A stretch of DNA of 64,000 nucleotides from Pseudogemmobacter humi. Its GTDB lineage: Bacteria > Pseudomonadota > Alphaproteobacteria > Rhodobacterales > Rhodobacteraceae. Under the pieces are notes generated by a model. It was not told where the DNA came from. It saw only the letters and a list, made by a program, of their open reading frames with translations, and did no database searches. The stretch is from the NCBI RefSeq assembly GCF_900609055.1, contig NZ_UXAW01000075.1:1-64000 (forward strand), in the 5' to 3' direction. Of the stretch, positions 54,643 to 63,332 are shown piece after piece (the first letter of the stretch is position 1; each line of letters begins with the position of its first letter). The position numbers were made by a program, and so were the translations under genes.

Positions 54643-54953
54643 CAGCCGCTGCGCTTCGCCAGCCGCCCGGCATTGGCGTGGGTGCGGCGGCTCACCGGGC
54701 GCAAAGCCGCCTCGGCCACCCCGGCGGCAGAGGCGCCCTTCATCACCGCACGGAAGGCGGCGGCCTGGGATTCGTGCATGGCCTGGATCTTTTCCGTCAC
54801 CATCCGGCTGTTTTCCTGCGGCGTGACCGGCCAGAGGCCGAACATGCCGAAAAGCCGCATCGCCATCACCGCCTGGGCCTCGGCCAGCATGACCGAACTG
54901 CGCAGCCCGAGCCGGATCATCTGCGCCGGAGAGGCCGGAACGAAGGGAAACAT
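54642..54953 (-). CDS. Small conserved helical protein, co-translated with the SDR
   Basis: A 103-residue protein without signal peptide. Mostly alpha-helical: PASPAQMIRLGLRSSVMLAEAQAVMAMRLFGMFGLWPV (quoted in part: MLAEAQAVMAMRLFGMFGLW) resembles the amphipathic segment of phasin-like and so-called antifreeze proteins annotated in Rhodobacteraceae, followed by MVTEKIQAMHESQAAAFRAVM and a basic tail. The ATG at 54953 is used because AAGG stands 7 bases before; an ATG six bases earlier is too near it. No firm function; a lipid- or PHB-surface role is a guess from its helices. Confidence 0.65.
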   Translation of the reverse strand: MFPFVPASPAQMIRLGLRSSVMLAEAQAVMAMRLFGMFGLWPVTPQENSRMVTEKIQAMHESQAAAFRAVMKGASAAGVAEAALRPVSRRTHANAGRLAKRSG

Positions 54954-55071
54954 CCGCATACCTTTTCTTTGCCCGGCCTCGCGCGGACGGAAAGCCAGTC
55001 TACCCGCCTGCCCGGCAGGCGCAATCGCGCATCCCGGGCGCGCATCCCGGGGTGACGTAGCGTCATCCGTC

Positions 55072-56739
55072 TCAGCCCCAGCCCTCGCCCGCCCAGGTGA
55101 TCCGCCCGCCGCAGATCGTCAGCGCAACTTCCGTGCCGCCGATCTCTTGCGGCGCGAGGCTCTCCAGGTCGGCCTCCAGCAGCACCAGATCCGCCGCCAG
55201 CCCCGGGGTCAGCCGCCCGGTGACATGATCCATATGCGCGGCCCAGGCCCCGCCCGCGGTATAGGCGTGAAGGCTGTCCATGAGCGAGAGCCGCTCATCG
55301 GCGCAATCCGCCGAATAGGGCTGCCGCGTCAGCGCCGCCTGGAGGCCCCGCATGACGGACACATCCGTCACCGGCCAGTCCGAGGCATAGGCCACCGGCG
55401 CGCCGTGATCCCTGAGCGTCTTCCAGAGATAGGCATCCTTCCAGCGCGCGGCGCCGATCCGTTCCAAAGTCGGCTCCAGCGGGAAATCCATCGCGCCGGG
55501 GGGATGCGGCGGTTGCAGGCTGGCGGTGATCCCGAGCGCGCCGAGGCGGGGCACATCCGCGCGGTCGATCAGTTCGATATGCTCGATCCGGTGGCGGGAA
55601 TCGCGGGGGCCGTTCTGCTGCCGCGCCGCCTCGTAGCCGTCGATCACCACCCGCACCGCGCCGTCGCCGATGGCATGGACCGCGATCTGAAGCCCGCGCC
55701 GGTCGATCTCGGCCGCCAGCGGGTTGAACACCTCGGGCGGGAACAGCGGCACCGAGCGGTGGCCGGGCTGGTCGGGATAATCGTTCAGCATATAGGCGGT
55801 GCGGCTGTCGACCACGCCGTCCATGAACATCTTGACGAAGCCCGATGACAGCCAGTCGTCGTTGAAATCGCGCGCCATCGCTTCGGCGCGGTCGAGTTCC
55901 GAATGTTGCATATGCGGCTTGTAGTGGAACGGCACCCTGACCCGCGCGAGCAAGCGGCCCTCGCGCTGCAATTCGCGCAAGAGTTCCAGCGTGTAGCGGT
56001 TGCCGTCCATCATCACCATCGAGGTGATGCCGTAGCGCGCGCAATGCTTTTGCCCGGCCTCGAAATACAGCTTGTCCTCGTCGCGTTCGGCCTCGCCGGG
56101 CCAGGTCGCGGGTTCCGCCCCGGTAGCGATGCCGAGGTTGATCCGCTCCAGCCCGCCAAGGGCGATCACCGGGCCGAAAGCCTCGAACTCGCGCAATTCT
56201 CCGGTCGCGAGACCGTCCTCGCCCATCACCACCTCATGGCCCGGCGGCGTGGCATGGCCGTCAAGGATCCCCGCCGCGCGCAGCGCCGCGGTATTGGCCC
56301 AGACCGTGTGATGGTCGTGCGAGGTCATGGCGATCGGGCGGTCGGAAATGATCGCATCCAGATCGTGGCGCGAGACCGGATGATCCAGCATCGCGTAATC
56401 GGCGCCCTGCGCCATCAGAAGCGCCCGGTCGGGGTTCTCCGTGGCGAATTTCAGGAAGGCCGCGCGCAGTTTTTCGGGCCCGTGCAACCCGCCCACGTAA
56501 AGATCGGCGAGTTCCGCGCCGCCGAGGCCCAGATGCAGGTGGCTTTCCACGAAACCCGGCAGCAAAGTGCGCCCGCCCGCGTCGATCACTTTCGTCTCCG
56601 GCCCGGCCAGGGCCGCGATCTCCGCCGCCGCTCCCACGGCGAGGATCCGGCCCTCCGCCACCGCGACGGCCGCGGCCCGGGGGCGTTCCGGGTCCATGGT
56701 CAGAACCTTCGCATTGGTCAGGATCAGATCGGCCTGCAT
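55072..56739 (-). CDS. Amidohydrolase family protein (YtcJ-like)
   Basis: A 555-residue metal-dependent amidohydrolase of the YtcJ/NfdA type. The ATG at 56739 (MQADLILTNAKVLTMDPERP) follows GGAG; an upstream ATG would add five residues. Seen: VDAGGRTLLPGFVESHLHLGLGG metal-site (FVESHLHLG), AIGDGAVR with His, HRIEHIEL, and DWPVTDVSVM near the C-terminus. It could hydrolyse amides or formamides. It follows the polyamine-type binding-protein gene after a hairpin and may act on an imported substrate. Confidence 0.9.
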   Translation of the reverse strand: MQADLILTNAKVLTMDPERPRAAAVAVAEGRILAVGAAAEIAALAGPETKVIDAGGRTLLPGFVESHLHLGLGGAELADLYVGGLHGPEKLRAAFLKFATENPDRALLMAQGADYAMLDHPVSRHDLDAIISDRPIAMTSHDHHTVWANTAALRAAGILDGHATPPGHEVVMGEDGLATGELREFEAFGPVIALGGLERINLGIATGAEPATWPGEAERDEDKLYFEAGQKHCARYGITSMVMMDGNRYTLELLRELQREGRLLARVRVPFHYKPHMQHSELDRAEAMARDFNDDWLSSGFVKMFMDGVVDSRTAYMLNDYPDQPGHRSVPLFPPEVFNPLAAEIDRRGLQIAVHAIGDGAVRVVIDGYEAARQQNGPRDSRHRIEHIELIDRADVPRLGALGITASLQPPHPPGAMDFPLEPTLERIGAARWKDAYLWKTLRDHGAPVAYASDWPVTDVSVMRGLQAALTRQPYSADCADERLSLMDSLHAYTAGGAWAAHMDHVTGRLTPGLAADLVLLEADLESLAPQEIGGTEVALTICGGRITWAGEGWG

Positions 56740-56760
56740 CGCATTCTCCATCACTCAGAA

Positions 56761-56785
56761 GGACGGCCCCGCGAAGGGGCCGTCC
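56761..56785 (-). terminator. Hairpin between binding-protein gene and amidohydrolase gene
   Basis: Perfect 10-bp stem GGACGGCCCC/GGGGCCGTCC with loop GCGAA. On the minus strand only TTCTG follows, so partial termination or mRNA protection is more likely than a full stop. Confidence 0.55.
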
Positions 56786-56811
56786 GGTCGCTCAGCCGCG
56801 CAAGGCGCGCG

Positions 56812-57837
56812 TCACTTCATCAGTTCGGTCCAGATCGCGGTCATATATTCCTGGGCCTTCGGCGAGCAGGTCAGCAGGAAATGACCGGCGGCCTTGTGCT
56901 CTTCGGCGATCTCTACCTCGGGCGCGCCGCGCATCTCTTCGGGCAGGAAGGGCTCCGACCCGGTGATGCCGTTCGCGTAACGGGCATGGGCCGAGATCAG
57001 GGCGGCATTCTCCGGCAGCATGATGAAATCGAGGAACTTGTAGGCGCCGTCGACATTGCGGGCGTCGCTCAGGATCGCGACCGAATCCATGAACAGCGGA
57101 TAGCCCTCGCGCGGATAGCCGAAGGCGACGTCGGGATTGTTGATGCGCGAGCGCAAAGCCGCGCCGTTCCAGTAGACGGTGGCCGCCCAGTCGTTGTTCG
57201 ACATCTTCTCGGTGGCGCCGTAATCCATCGAGATCCAGTCGGGCTTGGCGGCGATCAGCGCGTCGCGCGCTTTCTTCAGCACCTCGGGATCCTCGGAACA
57301 GGTCTCGCCGCCGAAATACCAGACCGCCATATTGACGATATCGTTCATCTCGGGCGTGACGTTGATCTTGCCCTTCAGCTCGTCCGGCACGTCGAGCCAG
57401 AGCGCCGAGGTGTTGATGTCGCCCTTGTAGACGCTGGTGTTGACCATGATCCCGGTCGAGCCCCATTGCCAGGGCACCGAATGCGCCCGGCCCGGATCCC
57501 ATTCGACATCCTGCCATTCGGGGGCGATATTGCCGATATTCGCAAGGCGCGAATGATCGAGTTCCTGGATCAGCCCCTCTTCGACGAAGATCGGCAGATA
57601 ATTGGCCGAGGGCACCACCAGATCGAAGCCATGGCCGCCGGCGCGGATCTTGGCCAGCGCGGTGTCGTTCGAATCGTAATCGGTGACGGTGACCCTGATC
57701 CCGGTCTCGGCCTCGAATTTCTTCAGCAGTTCGGCACTGGTGTAATCGCCCCAGTTATAGAGCTGCAACACCCCCTCGGCGGCGGCGAAAGATGTGGTGG
57801 CGCAAAGGATTGCGACCGTTCCCAGAAGTGTTTTCAT
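56812..57837 (-). CDS. Polyamine-type ABC transporter, periplasmic binding protein
   Basis: A 341-residue PotD/PotF-type binding protein. Signal peptide residues 1-21 (ATTSFAAAEG). Seen: VLQLYNWGDYTSAELLKKFE, typical of the PotD family, then GGHGFDLVVPSANYLPIFV, WQWGSTGIMVN, MSNNDWAATVYWNGAA and the C-terminal TAIWTELMK. Putrescine or spermidine is the usual ligand, but related members bind other amines. Downstream of two permeases and the ATPase. Confidence 0.93.
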   Translation of the reverse strand: MKTLLGTVAILCATTSFAAAEGVLQLYNWGDYTSAELLKKFEAETGIRVTVTDYDSNDTALAKIRAGGHGFDLVVPSANYLPIFVEEGLIQELDHSRLANIGNIAPEWQDVEWDPGRAHSVPWQWGSTGIMVNTSVYKGDINTSALWLDVPDELKGKINVTPEMNDIVNMAVWYFGGETCSEDPEVLKKARDALIAAKPDWISMDYGATEKMSNNDWAATVYWNGAALRSRINNPDVAFGYPREGYPLFMDSVAILSDARNVDGAYKFLDFIMLPENAALISAHARYANGITGSEPFLPEEMRGAPEVEIAEEHKAAGHFLLTCSPKAQEYMTAIWTELMK

Positions 57838-57896
57838 GTTTCTCTCCCTGTGGATGTTGCGGCTGCGGCGACCCGGCCCGGCCGGATCGGATCGGA

Positions 57897-58700
57897 TCAG
57901 TCCTTCTTGCGGTTGACGAGGAAAAAGGCCGTCAGCAGCAGCACGGTCAGGACCAGAAGCGCGGTCGAGATCGCATTGACCTCGGGCGTCAGCGTGCGGC
58001 GAAGCTGGCCGAGCATATAGGTCGGCAAAGTATCCTGGCCGGCCGATTTGACGAATTCGGTGATCACCACATCGTCAAGGCTGATGACGAAGGCCAGCAT
58101 CGCCCCGGCCGCGATCCCCGGCGCCAGCAAAGGCAGGGTCACATGGCGGAACGCCTGCCAGGGGCTGGCGTAAAGATCGGCCGCCGCGGTTTCCAGGCTG
58201 AGATCCATCCCCTCCAGCCGGGCGCGGATCGGCAGATAGGCGAAGGGCACGCAGAAGGCGGAATGGGCCAGGATCAGATAGCCGAGCCCCTGATAGCCGG
58301 TCCAGGATTTGATCACCCCGAAGAAGATCAGCAGCGCCACCGCCGTCACGATCTCGGGCACCATCAGCGGCTGGTTGATGAAGGCGTAGATCGCGGTCTG
58401 GCCGCGAAAGCGCCTGCGCCGCGTGGTGCCGATCGCCGCCATGGTGGCAAGCGTGGTGGCGATGGCGCTGGCCGAGGCCGCGATCAGCAGGGATCGCATG
58501 GCGGCGCCTTTCACCACGTCGTTCTGCCAGGCCTCGACATACCAGCGCAGCGACCAGCCCTGCCAGACCGAGAGCACCGAGCCGGCGTTGAACGAGAAGA
58601 AGACCAGCGTGAAGATCGGCAGATAAAGCGCAAGGAATACCGTGACCGCCGTGAAGGCGAAGCCGGGCAGGCGCGAGACTTCGAAACTGCGGTCAGCCAT
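57897..58700 (-). CDS. Polyamine-type ABC transporter, permease PotC/PotI-like
   Basis: A 267-residue inner-membrane permease with six helices. Seen: LYLPIFTLVFFSFNAGS, and the EAA loop EGMDLSLETAAADLYASPWQAFRHVTLPLLAPGIAAG (quoted in part: EAA-type AAADLYASPWQAF). The ATG at 58700 overlaps the preceding permease stop by 8 bases. The GAGG eight or nine bases upstream supports it. Confidence 0.92.
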   Translation of the reverse strand: MADRSFEVSRLPGFAFTAVTVFLALYLPIFTLVFFSFNAGSVLSVWQGWSLRWYVEAWQNDVVKGAAMRSLLIAASASAIATTLATMAAIGTTRRRRFRGQTAIYAFINQPLMVPEIVTAVALLIFFGVIKSWTGYQGLGYLILAHSAFCVPFAYLPIRARLEGMDLSLETAAADLYASPWQAFRHVTLPLLAPGIAAGAMLAFVISLDDVVITEFVKSAGQDTLPTYMLGQLRRTLTPEVNAISTALLVLTVLLLTAFFLVNRKKD

Positions 58701-59622
58701 GCGGGGTGTCCTCTTTCGTGGCCGCGCGCACATAGATCAGCATCGCCAGCATGACGACGATCAGCAGCGCGATCGACAAGGCGGCGCCCAGGGGCCAGTT
58801 GCGGCCCTGGCCGAACTGAAGCTCGATGAAATTGCCGATCATCATGTTCTTGCCGCCGCCCAGCACCCGCGGCGTGACATAGGCGCCGAGCGAGGGGACG
58901 AAGACGAGGATCGAGCCCGCCACGATCCCGGGCCTGACGATGGGCAGGATCACATGGCGCAGCACCTGCATCCGGCTGGCGTAAAGATCATAGCCCGCTT
59001 CCAGAAGCCGCATGTCGAAACGGTCGATGGCGGCAAACAGCGGCAGCACCATAAGCGGCAGATAGACATAGGCCATGCCGATCAGCACCGCGGTATCGGT
59101 GTTCATGATACGCAGCGGCGCCGCGATCACCCCGATTGCCAGCAGAACCTTGTTCAGGATGCCCTCGTTACGGATGATCTCGGTGATCGCGAAGGTGCGG
59201 ATCAGCAGATTGGTCCAGAACGGGATGGTGATCAGGAACAGCCACAAGGCGCGCGCCTTCGGCGGGCGGGTGGCGATGAACCAGGCGGTCGGAAAGCCCA
59301 GCGCGAAGGTGATCGCCGTGGTCAGCAGCGACAGTTTGACCGAGCGCCAGAAGATCGTCAGATGCGCATCGGCCAGCTTCAGCGTGTCATCGAAAATGTC
59401 ACGGCTGAACAGGATGCCGACCCAGCCCGAGGTCGAGAACTCCCAGCTCACGTCGCCGTATTTGCCGGGCGTGAGGAAGGAATAGACCAGAACGATCAGC
59501 AAGGGCCCCGAGGCGGCGATGAACAGAAGCACCAGCGCCGGGGCCGAGAGCAGCCAGCCGTTGCGGGTGGCGGCCCGGCGCTGGCGATCCTCGGCTTCGC
59601 TCAGGCGGGGGGGCGGGCTCAT
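58693..59622 (-). CDS. Polyamine-type ABC transporter, permease PotB/PotH-like
   Basis: A 309-residue permease with six predicted helices, a charged N-terminus (SEAEDRQRRAATR) and the EAA loop RLLEAGYDLYASRMQVLRHVILPIVRPGIVAGS (quoted in part: LEAGYDLYASRMQV). The ATG at 59622 is chosen because GGGAG is 8 bases upstream; a GTG at 59631 overlapping the potA stop is less likely. It pairs with the PotI-like permease. Confidence 0.92.
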   Translation of the reverse strand: MSPPPRLSEAEDRQRRAATRNGWLLSAPALVLLFIAASGPLLIVLVYSFLTPGKYGDVSWEFSTSGWVGILFSRDIFDDTLKLADAHLTIFWRSVKLSLLTTAITFALGFPTAWFIATRPPKARALWLFLITIPFWTNLLIRTFAITEIIRNEGILNKVLLAIGVIAAPLRIMNTDTAVLIGMAYVYLPLMVLPLFAAIDRFDMRLLEAGYDLYASRMQVLRHVILPIVRPGIVAGSILVFVPSLGAYVTPRVLGGGKNMMIGNFIELQFGQGRNWPLGAALSIALLIVVMLAMLIYVRAATKEDTPHG

Positions 59623-59627
59623 GGCGC

Positions 59628-60716
59628 TCACTCCCGGATCAGCCGCGCCGCCCCCGGCGCGAAGCCGAGGCCGATCCGCTGGCCGGGCGCGTGGCCGGAA
59701 TGGCCGTCGGCGGGGCTCGGCACCCGGGCGGTCAGTTTCGTGCCGTCCTCCAGCGCCAGATGCACATGGGTGTCGGTGCCGAAATAGACCACGCTTTCCA
59801 CCGTGGCGGGCAAGGCGCCATCTGCGGCGGCGGGCAGCAGCCGCAGTTGCTCGGGGCGGATGATCAGCAGGCTGCCTTCGCCCTCTGCGGGCAATACCGT
59901 GCCATCGGCCAGCTTAGCCCCGCCCGGCACCGCAGTCGCCGGGATGAAATTGGTCTCGCCGATGAAATCCGCGACGAAACGGTTGACCGGGGCGGTGTAG
60001 ATCTCGCGCGGGACGCCGATCTGCTGAATCTTCCCCGCGCTCATCACCGCGATGCGGTCCGACATGGTAAGTGCTTCTTCCTGGTCGTGGGTGACGAAGA
60101 CGAAGGTGATCCCGGTCTCGGTTTGCAGGCGTTTCAGCTCGACCTGCATCTCTTTGCGTAGTTTCAGATCCAGCGCCGAGAGGGGTTCGTCGAGCAGCAG
60201 CACCTTGGGCCGGGGCGCCAGCGCCCGGGCCAGCGCCACCCGCTGCTGCTGGCCGCCCGAAAGCTGGCCGGTCCTGCGCCCGGCCAGAGCCTCCAGCTTC
60301 ACCAGCGCCAGCATCTCGCGCACGGTGGCCGCGATCTCTGCCCGCGGGCGGCCCTGCATCTTCAGCCCGAAGCCGACATTCTCGGCCACGCTCAGATGCG
60401 GAAACAGCGCATAGGACTGGAACACGGTATTGACCGCGCGCCGGTTCGGCGGCTGGCCGGTGACATCCTGGCCGTCGATCAGGATCTGCCCCGCCGTGGG
60501 CATCTCGAACCCGGCGATCAACCGCAGAAGCGTGGTCTTGCCGCAGCCCGAAGGGCCGAGCAGGGTGAAGAACTCGCCGGTGCGGATCTCGCAGGAGACG
60601 TTGTCCAGCGCCTTCAGCGCGGTTTCGCCCTGACCAAAGGCCTTGGTCACGTCCCTTGCCATGATGGCTGCGTTCACGCTCAAGATCGGCCCCGCTGTCC
60701 CGGTGATTTTGATCAT
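59628..60716 (-). CDS. potA: Polyamine-type ABC transporter, ATPase PotA-like
   Basis: A 362-residue ATPase with a C-terminal TOBE domain (about residues 280-360). Seen: Walker [18 protein letters not shown]-loop [12 protein letters not shown], signature [16 protein letters not shown], Walker [13 protein letters not shown] and H-loop [15 protein letters not shown]. The start is uncertain: the ATG at 60716 lacks an SD, and MARDV at 60662 and a GTG near 60677 are alternatives. First gene of the operon; the upstream region has the palindrome and FNR-like box near 60.9 kb. Confidence 0.93.
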   Translation of the reverse strand: MIKITGTAGPILSVNAAIMARDVTKAFGQGETALKALDNVSCEIRTGEFFTLLGPSGCGKTTLLRLIAGFEMPTAGQILIDGQDVTGQPPNRRAVNTVFQSYALFPHLSVAENVGFGLKMQGRPRAEIAATVREMLALVKLEALAGRRTGQLSGGQQQRVALARALAPRPKVLLLDEPLSALDLKLRKEMQVELKRLQTETGITFVFVTHDQEEALTMSDRIAVMSAGKIQQIGVPREIYTAPVNRFVADFIGETNFIPATAVPGGAKLADGTVLPAEGEGSLLIIRPEQLRLLPAAADGALPATVESVVYFGTDTHVHLALEDGTKLTARVPSPADGHSGHAPGQRIGLGFAPGAARLIRE

Positions 60717-60869
60717 ATTGCGGGGGCCAAAGCCGATCAGGCAAGAAAAATCCGGCGCCGGGCGGCAGAATCCGCCATCTGCCCGGGATGGCGCGGATTA
60801 TCCGGGCATTTTCCCGGCGCTGCCCGGCGGCGCCGGACACATTCCCTGCAAGAGGCTGACGCGCGCGGC

Positions 60870-60896
60870 AACCTCTTAACCCATCGTTAAGAGGTT
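60870..60896. promoter_or_regulatory. Palindrome containing a CtrA-like TTAA-N7-TTAA site
   Basis: Perfect 11-bp arms AACCTCTTAAC/GTTAAGAGGTT with a 5-base spacer. The centre TTAACCCATCGTTAA fits TTAA-N7-TTAA, the CtrA consensus of Alphaproteobacteria. It is in the divergent region between potA and the peroxidase gene. The palindrome may instead be the operator of another dimeric regulator. Confidence 0.45.
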
Positions 60897-60919
60897 TCCT
60901 GATCTGTTCAGAATTAGAA

Positions 60920-60933
60920 TTGATCCAGATCAT
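60920..60933. promoter_or_regulatory. FNR-like box upstream of the cytochrome c peroxidase gene
   Basis: TTGAT-CCAG-ATCAT matches the TTGAT-N4-ATCAA consensus at nine of ten positions. It is 63 bases before the peroxidase start codon. FnrL control of such peroxidases is known in Rhodobacter relatives. Confidence 0.6.
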
Positions 60934-60995
60934 GGCCCGGACCTGCGCAAGCCGCGAGAATGGATCAGCGCGAACGCCAGCTAAACGGAGCAAGC

Positions 60996-62039
60996 ATGAG
61001 ACGTATCCTCCTCCTGACGCTCGTCACGACGGCCCTTTCGGGGCTGGCCGCATCGGCGAACGAATTGCGCGACATCGCGCTGGAGACCTTCAAACCGCTG
61101 CCCTCGACGGTGCCCGCCGTTCCGGGGAACCCTGCGACGCCGGAGAAGGTCGATCTCGGCAAGGCGCTGTTCTTCGACCCGCGGCTTTCGGCCTCGGGCG
61201 TCTTCAGTTGCTACAGCTGCCACAACCTGACCACCGGCGGCGACGACAATATGGAAACCTCGGTCGGCCACGGCTGGCAGAAGGGTCCGCGGAACTCGCC
61301 CACCGTGCTGAACGCGGTGCTCAACGAGGCGCAGTTCTGGGACGGCCGCGCCGATGACCTCGCGGCCCAGGCCAAAGGGCCGGTGCAGGCCAGCGTCGAA
61401 ATGGCCAACACGCCGGAAAACGCCGTCGCGACGCTGAAATCCATGCCGCAATATGTGGAATGGTTCGCCGCCGCCTTCCCGGGCGAGGAAGAGGCCTTGT
61501 CCTTCGACAACATGGCGAAGGCGATCGAGGTGTTCGAGGCCACGCTGATCACCCCCGCGCCCTTCGACGCCTGGCTGAACGGCGACGACAGCGCGCTGAA
61601 CGAAGAGCAGCTCGCCGGGCTTCAGCTCTTCATGGACAAGGGCTGTTCGTCCTGCCACTCGGGCGTGAACGTCGGCGGCCACGGCTATTATCCCTTCGGC
61701 CTGATCGAGAAACCCGGCGCCGAAGTGCTGCCGCCCGACGACAAGGGCCGCTTCGCGGTGACTGAGACGGTGGACGACGAATATGTCTTCCGCGCCGCGC
61801 CTTTGCGCAACATCGCGCTGACCGCGCCCTATTTCCACTCGGGCAAGGTCTGGGATCTGTCGGTGGCGGTGGACATCATGGCCGAAAGCCAGCTGGGCGA
61901 GGAGCTCAAGCCCGAAGAAACCGCGCAGATCGTGGCTTTCCTCGGCAGCCTGACCGGCACCGTGCCTTCCGTCACCCTGCCGGTGCTGCCGGCCGAAACC
62001 AGCACCACGCCGCATCCGACCACGATGGTCGTGCAGTAA
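60996..62039 (+). CDS. Di-heme cytochrome c peroxidase
   Basis: A 347-residue periplasmic enzyme reducing hydrogen peroxide with electrons from cytochrome c. Signal peptide residues 1-22. Seen: heme 1 CYSCH (Cys72, Cys75, His76) and heme 2 CSSCH (Cys217, Cys220, His221), GHGWQKGPRNSPTVLNA and FWDGRADDLAAQAKGPV of the CCP/MauG family, and a C-terminal Pro/Thr-rich tail. The start at 60996 follows CGGAG. It is divergent from potA, behind an FNR-like box, so it is probably induced at low oxygen. Confidence 0.93.
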   Translation: MRRILLLTLVTTALSGLAASANELRDIALETFKPLPSTVPAVPGNPATPEKVDLGKALFFDPRLSASGVFSCYSCHNLTTGGDDNMETSVGHGWQKGPRNSPTVLNAVLNEAQFWDGRADDLAAQAKGPVQASVEMANTPENAVATLKSMPQYVEWFAAAFPGEEEALSFDNMAKAIEVFEATLITPAPFDAWLNGDDSALNEEQLAGLQLFMDKGCSSCHSGVNVGGHGYYPFGLIEKPGAEVLPPDDKGRFAVTETVDDEYVFRAAPLRNIALTAPYFHSGKVWDLSVAVDIMAESQLGEELKPEETAQIVAFLGSLTGTVPSVTLPVLPAETSTTPHPTTMVVQ

Positions 62040-62063
62040 GACCGCAAGACCCGGGGGCGGCGC

Positions 62064-63113
62064 TCAACCGCCCCTCTGACCGGACCCGCGCCGCTCGATC
62101 AGCGTGAAGACGAGCGGCGCGGCCACGATCACCACCAGAATGCGCACCACATGGTGCAGGGCGACAAAGGCCACATCGGCATGGATCGCCAGCGCGATCA
62201 GCCCCATCTCGGTCAGCCCGCCCGGCGCCATCGCCAGTAGCGCCTGCTGCGGATCGGTACCGGTGGTCAGATACATGATCTGCCCGAAGACGACCGCCGT
62301 TCCCAGCACCAGCACCGTCGAGCCGAGGCTGAGCGCCCCCGCCCGCCGCAAGGCCGCCAGCGGCACGCCGCGGAACCGGCAGCCCAGCACGGTGCCGAGG
62401 ATCACCTGTGCCGCATTGACCAGCACCGCAGGCGGCGCGCTTTCCGACACCCCGGTCAGATGCAGCCCCGCCGACAGCGCCAGCGGCCCGAGGAAGGTCG
62501 GCGCCGGCCAGCGCAAAGCCTTGCCCAGAAGGCTGCCGAACACCGCTGCCGCCAGCAAAAGCACCGCCTCCTGCCAGGCCAGCGGCCCGCCGGACAAGGC
62601 CGCTGCGCTCCCCACCTCATGGCCCAGCACCAGCCGGAACCAGACCGCGATCAGCGCGATGGTGACGACGATGCGCAGGCTGTGGGCCAGGATCACCGGC
62701 TCGGGCCGCCCGCCCTTCGCCTCGGCCAGTTCGATCATCTCGGCCAGCCCGCCGGGCATCCCGGCGAAAAAGGCGGTGCGCCAGTCGTAGCCGCCGGCGA
62801 AACGATACCAGGGCACGCTGATCAGCCCGACGACCAGCAGATAGACGATCAGGATGCCGAGCGTTCCGATCCAGGCCCAGGCGTGCTCCAGCACCTCCGG
62901 CGCGAAACGCGAGCCAAGAAGCACCCCGATCACCGCCACCACCATCGGGCGCGCGCGCCCCGGCCCCAGCACCGGCAGCCCTCCGATCGAAGCCGCCATG
63001 GTGGCGAACAACGCCCCCAGCATCCAGGGCAGCGGCAGGCCAAGCGCCCAGAACAGGAAGCCGCCCCCCATTCCAAGAAGCAGGCCCAGAGCGTAATGCA
63101 GAAATCTTCTCAA
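62064..63113 (-). CDS. AbrB family membrane protein (duplicated AbrB domain)
   Basis: A 349-residue protein with about ten helices in two similar halves. Seen: LGLPLPWMLGALFATM, MVVAVIGVLLGSRFAPEV, FFAGMPGGLAEMIELAEAKGG in the first half and FLGPLALSAGLHL, VILGTVLGCRF, LLAMAPGGLTEMGLIALAI in the second, the AbrB-duplication pattern. Despite the name it is not the AbrB transcription factor; a transport or ammonia-linked role has been suggested for relatives. The start appears to be TTG at 63113; no ATG lies nearby in frame except an internal one at residue 15. It is convergent with the peroxidase gene. Confidence 0.85.
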   Translation of the reverse strand: MRRFLHYALGLLLGMGGGFLFWALGLPLPWMLGALFATMAASIGGLPVLGPGRARPMVVAVIGVLLGSRFAPEVLEHAWAWIGTLGILIVYLLVVGLISVPWYRFAGGYDWRTAFFAGMPGGLAEMIELAEAKGGRPEPVILAHSLRIVVTIALIAVWFRLVLGHEVGSAAALSGGPLAWQEAVLLLAAAVFGSLLGKALRWPAPTFLGPLALSAGLHLTGVSESAPPAVLVNAAQVILGTVLGCRFRGVPLAALRRAGALSLGSTVLVLGTAVVFGQIMYLTTGTDPQQALLAMAPGGLTEMGLIALAIHADVAFVALHHVVRILVVIVAAPLVFTLIERRGSGQRGG

Positions 63114-63332
63114 GACATCGGTTCCGTCGTTTTCGGGGACACCAGACTGCCGGTCCCGGGCTCAGAGCTGTTGCGCGGGAATCGACCCGGCCATCCTGCC
63201 GATGCGGCGCCGGATGTCCAGGCCGCGCGCCCGCACCGCAGCCTCCCCCGGATCAGCGTGGCGAAGCCGATGGCCCTGGCCCTGAAGAGACCGCGGCGCG
63301 CAACCGATCTGCGCGGCGCGATCTCTCCGGTC

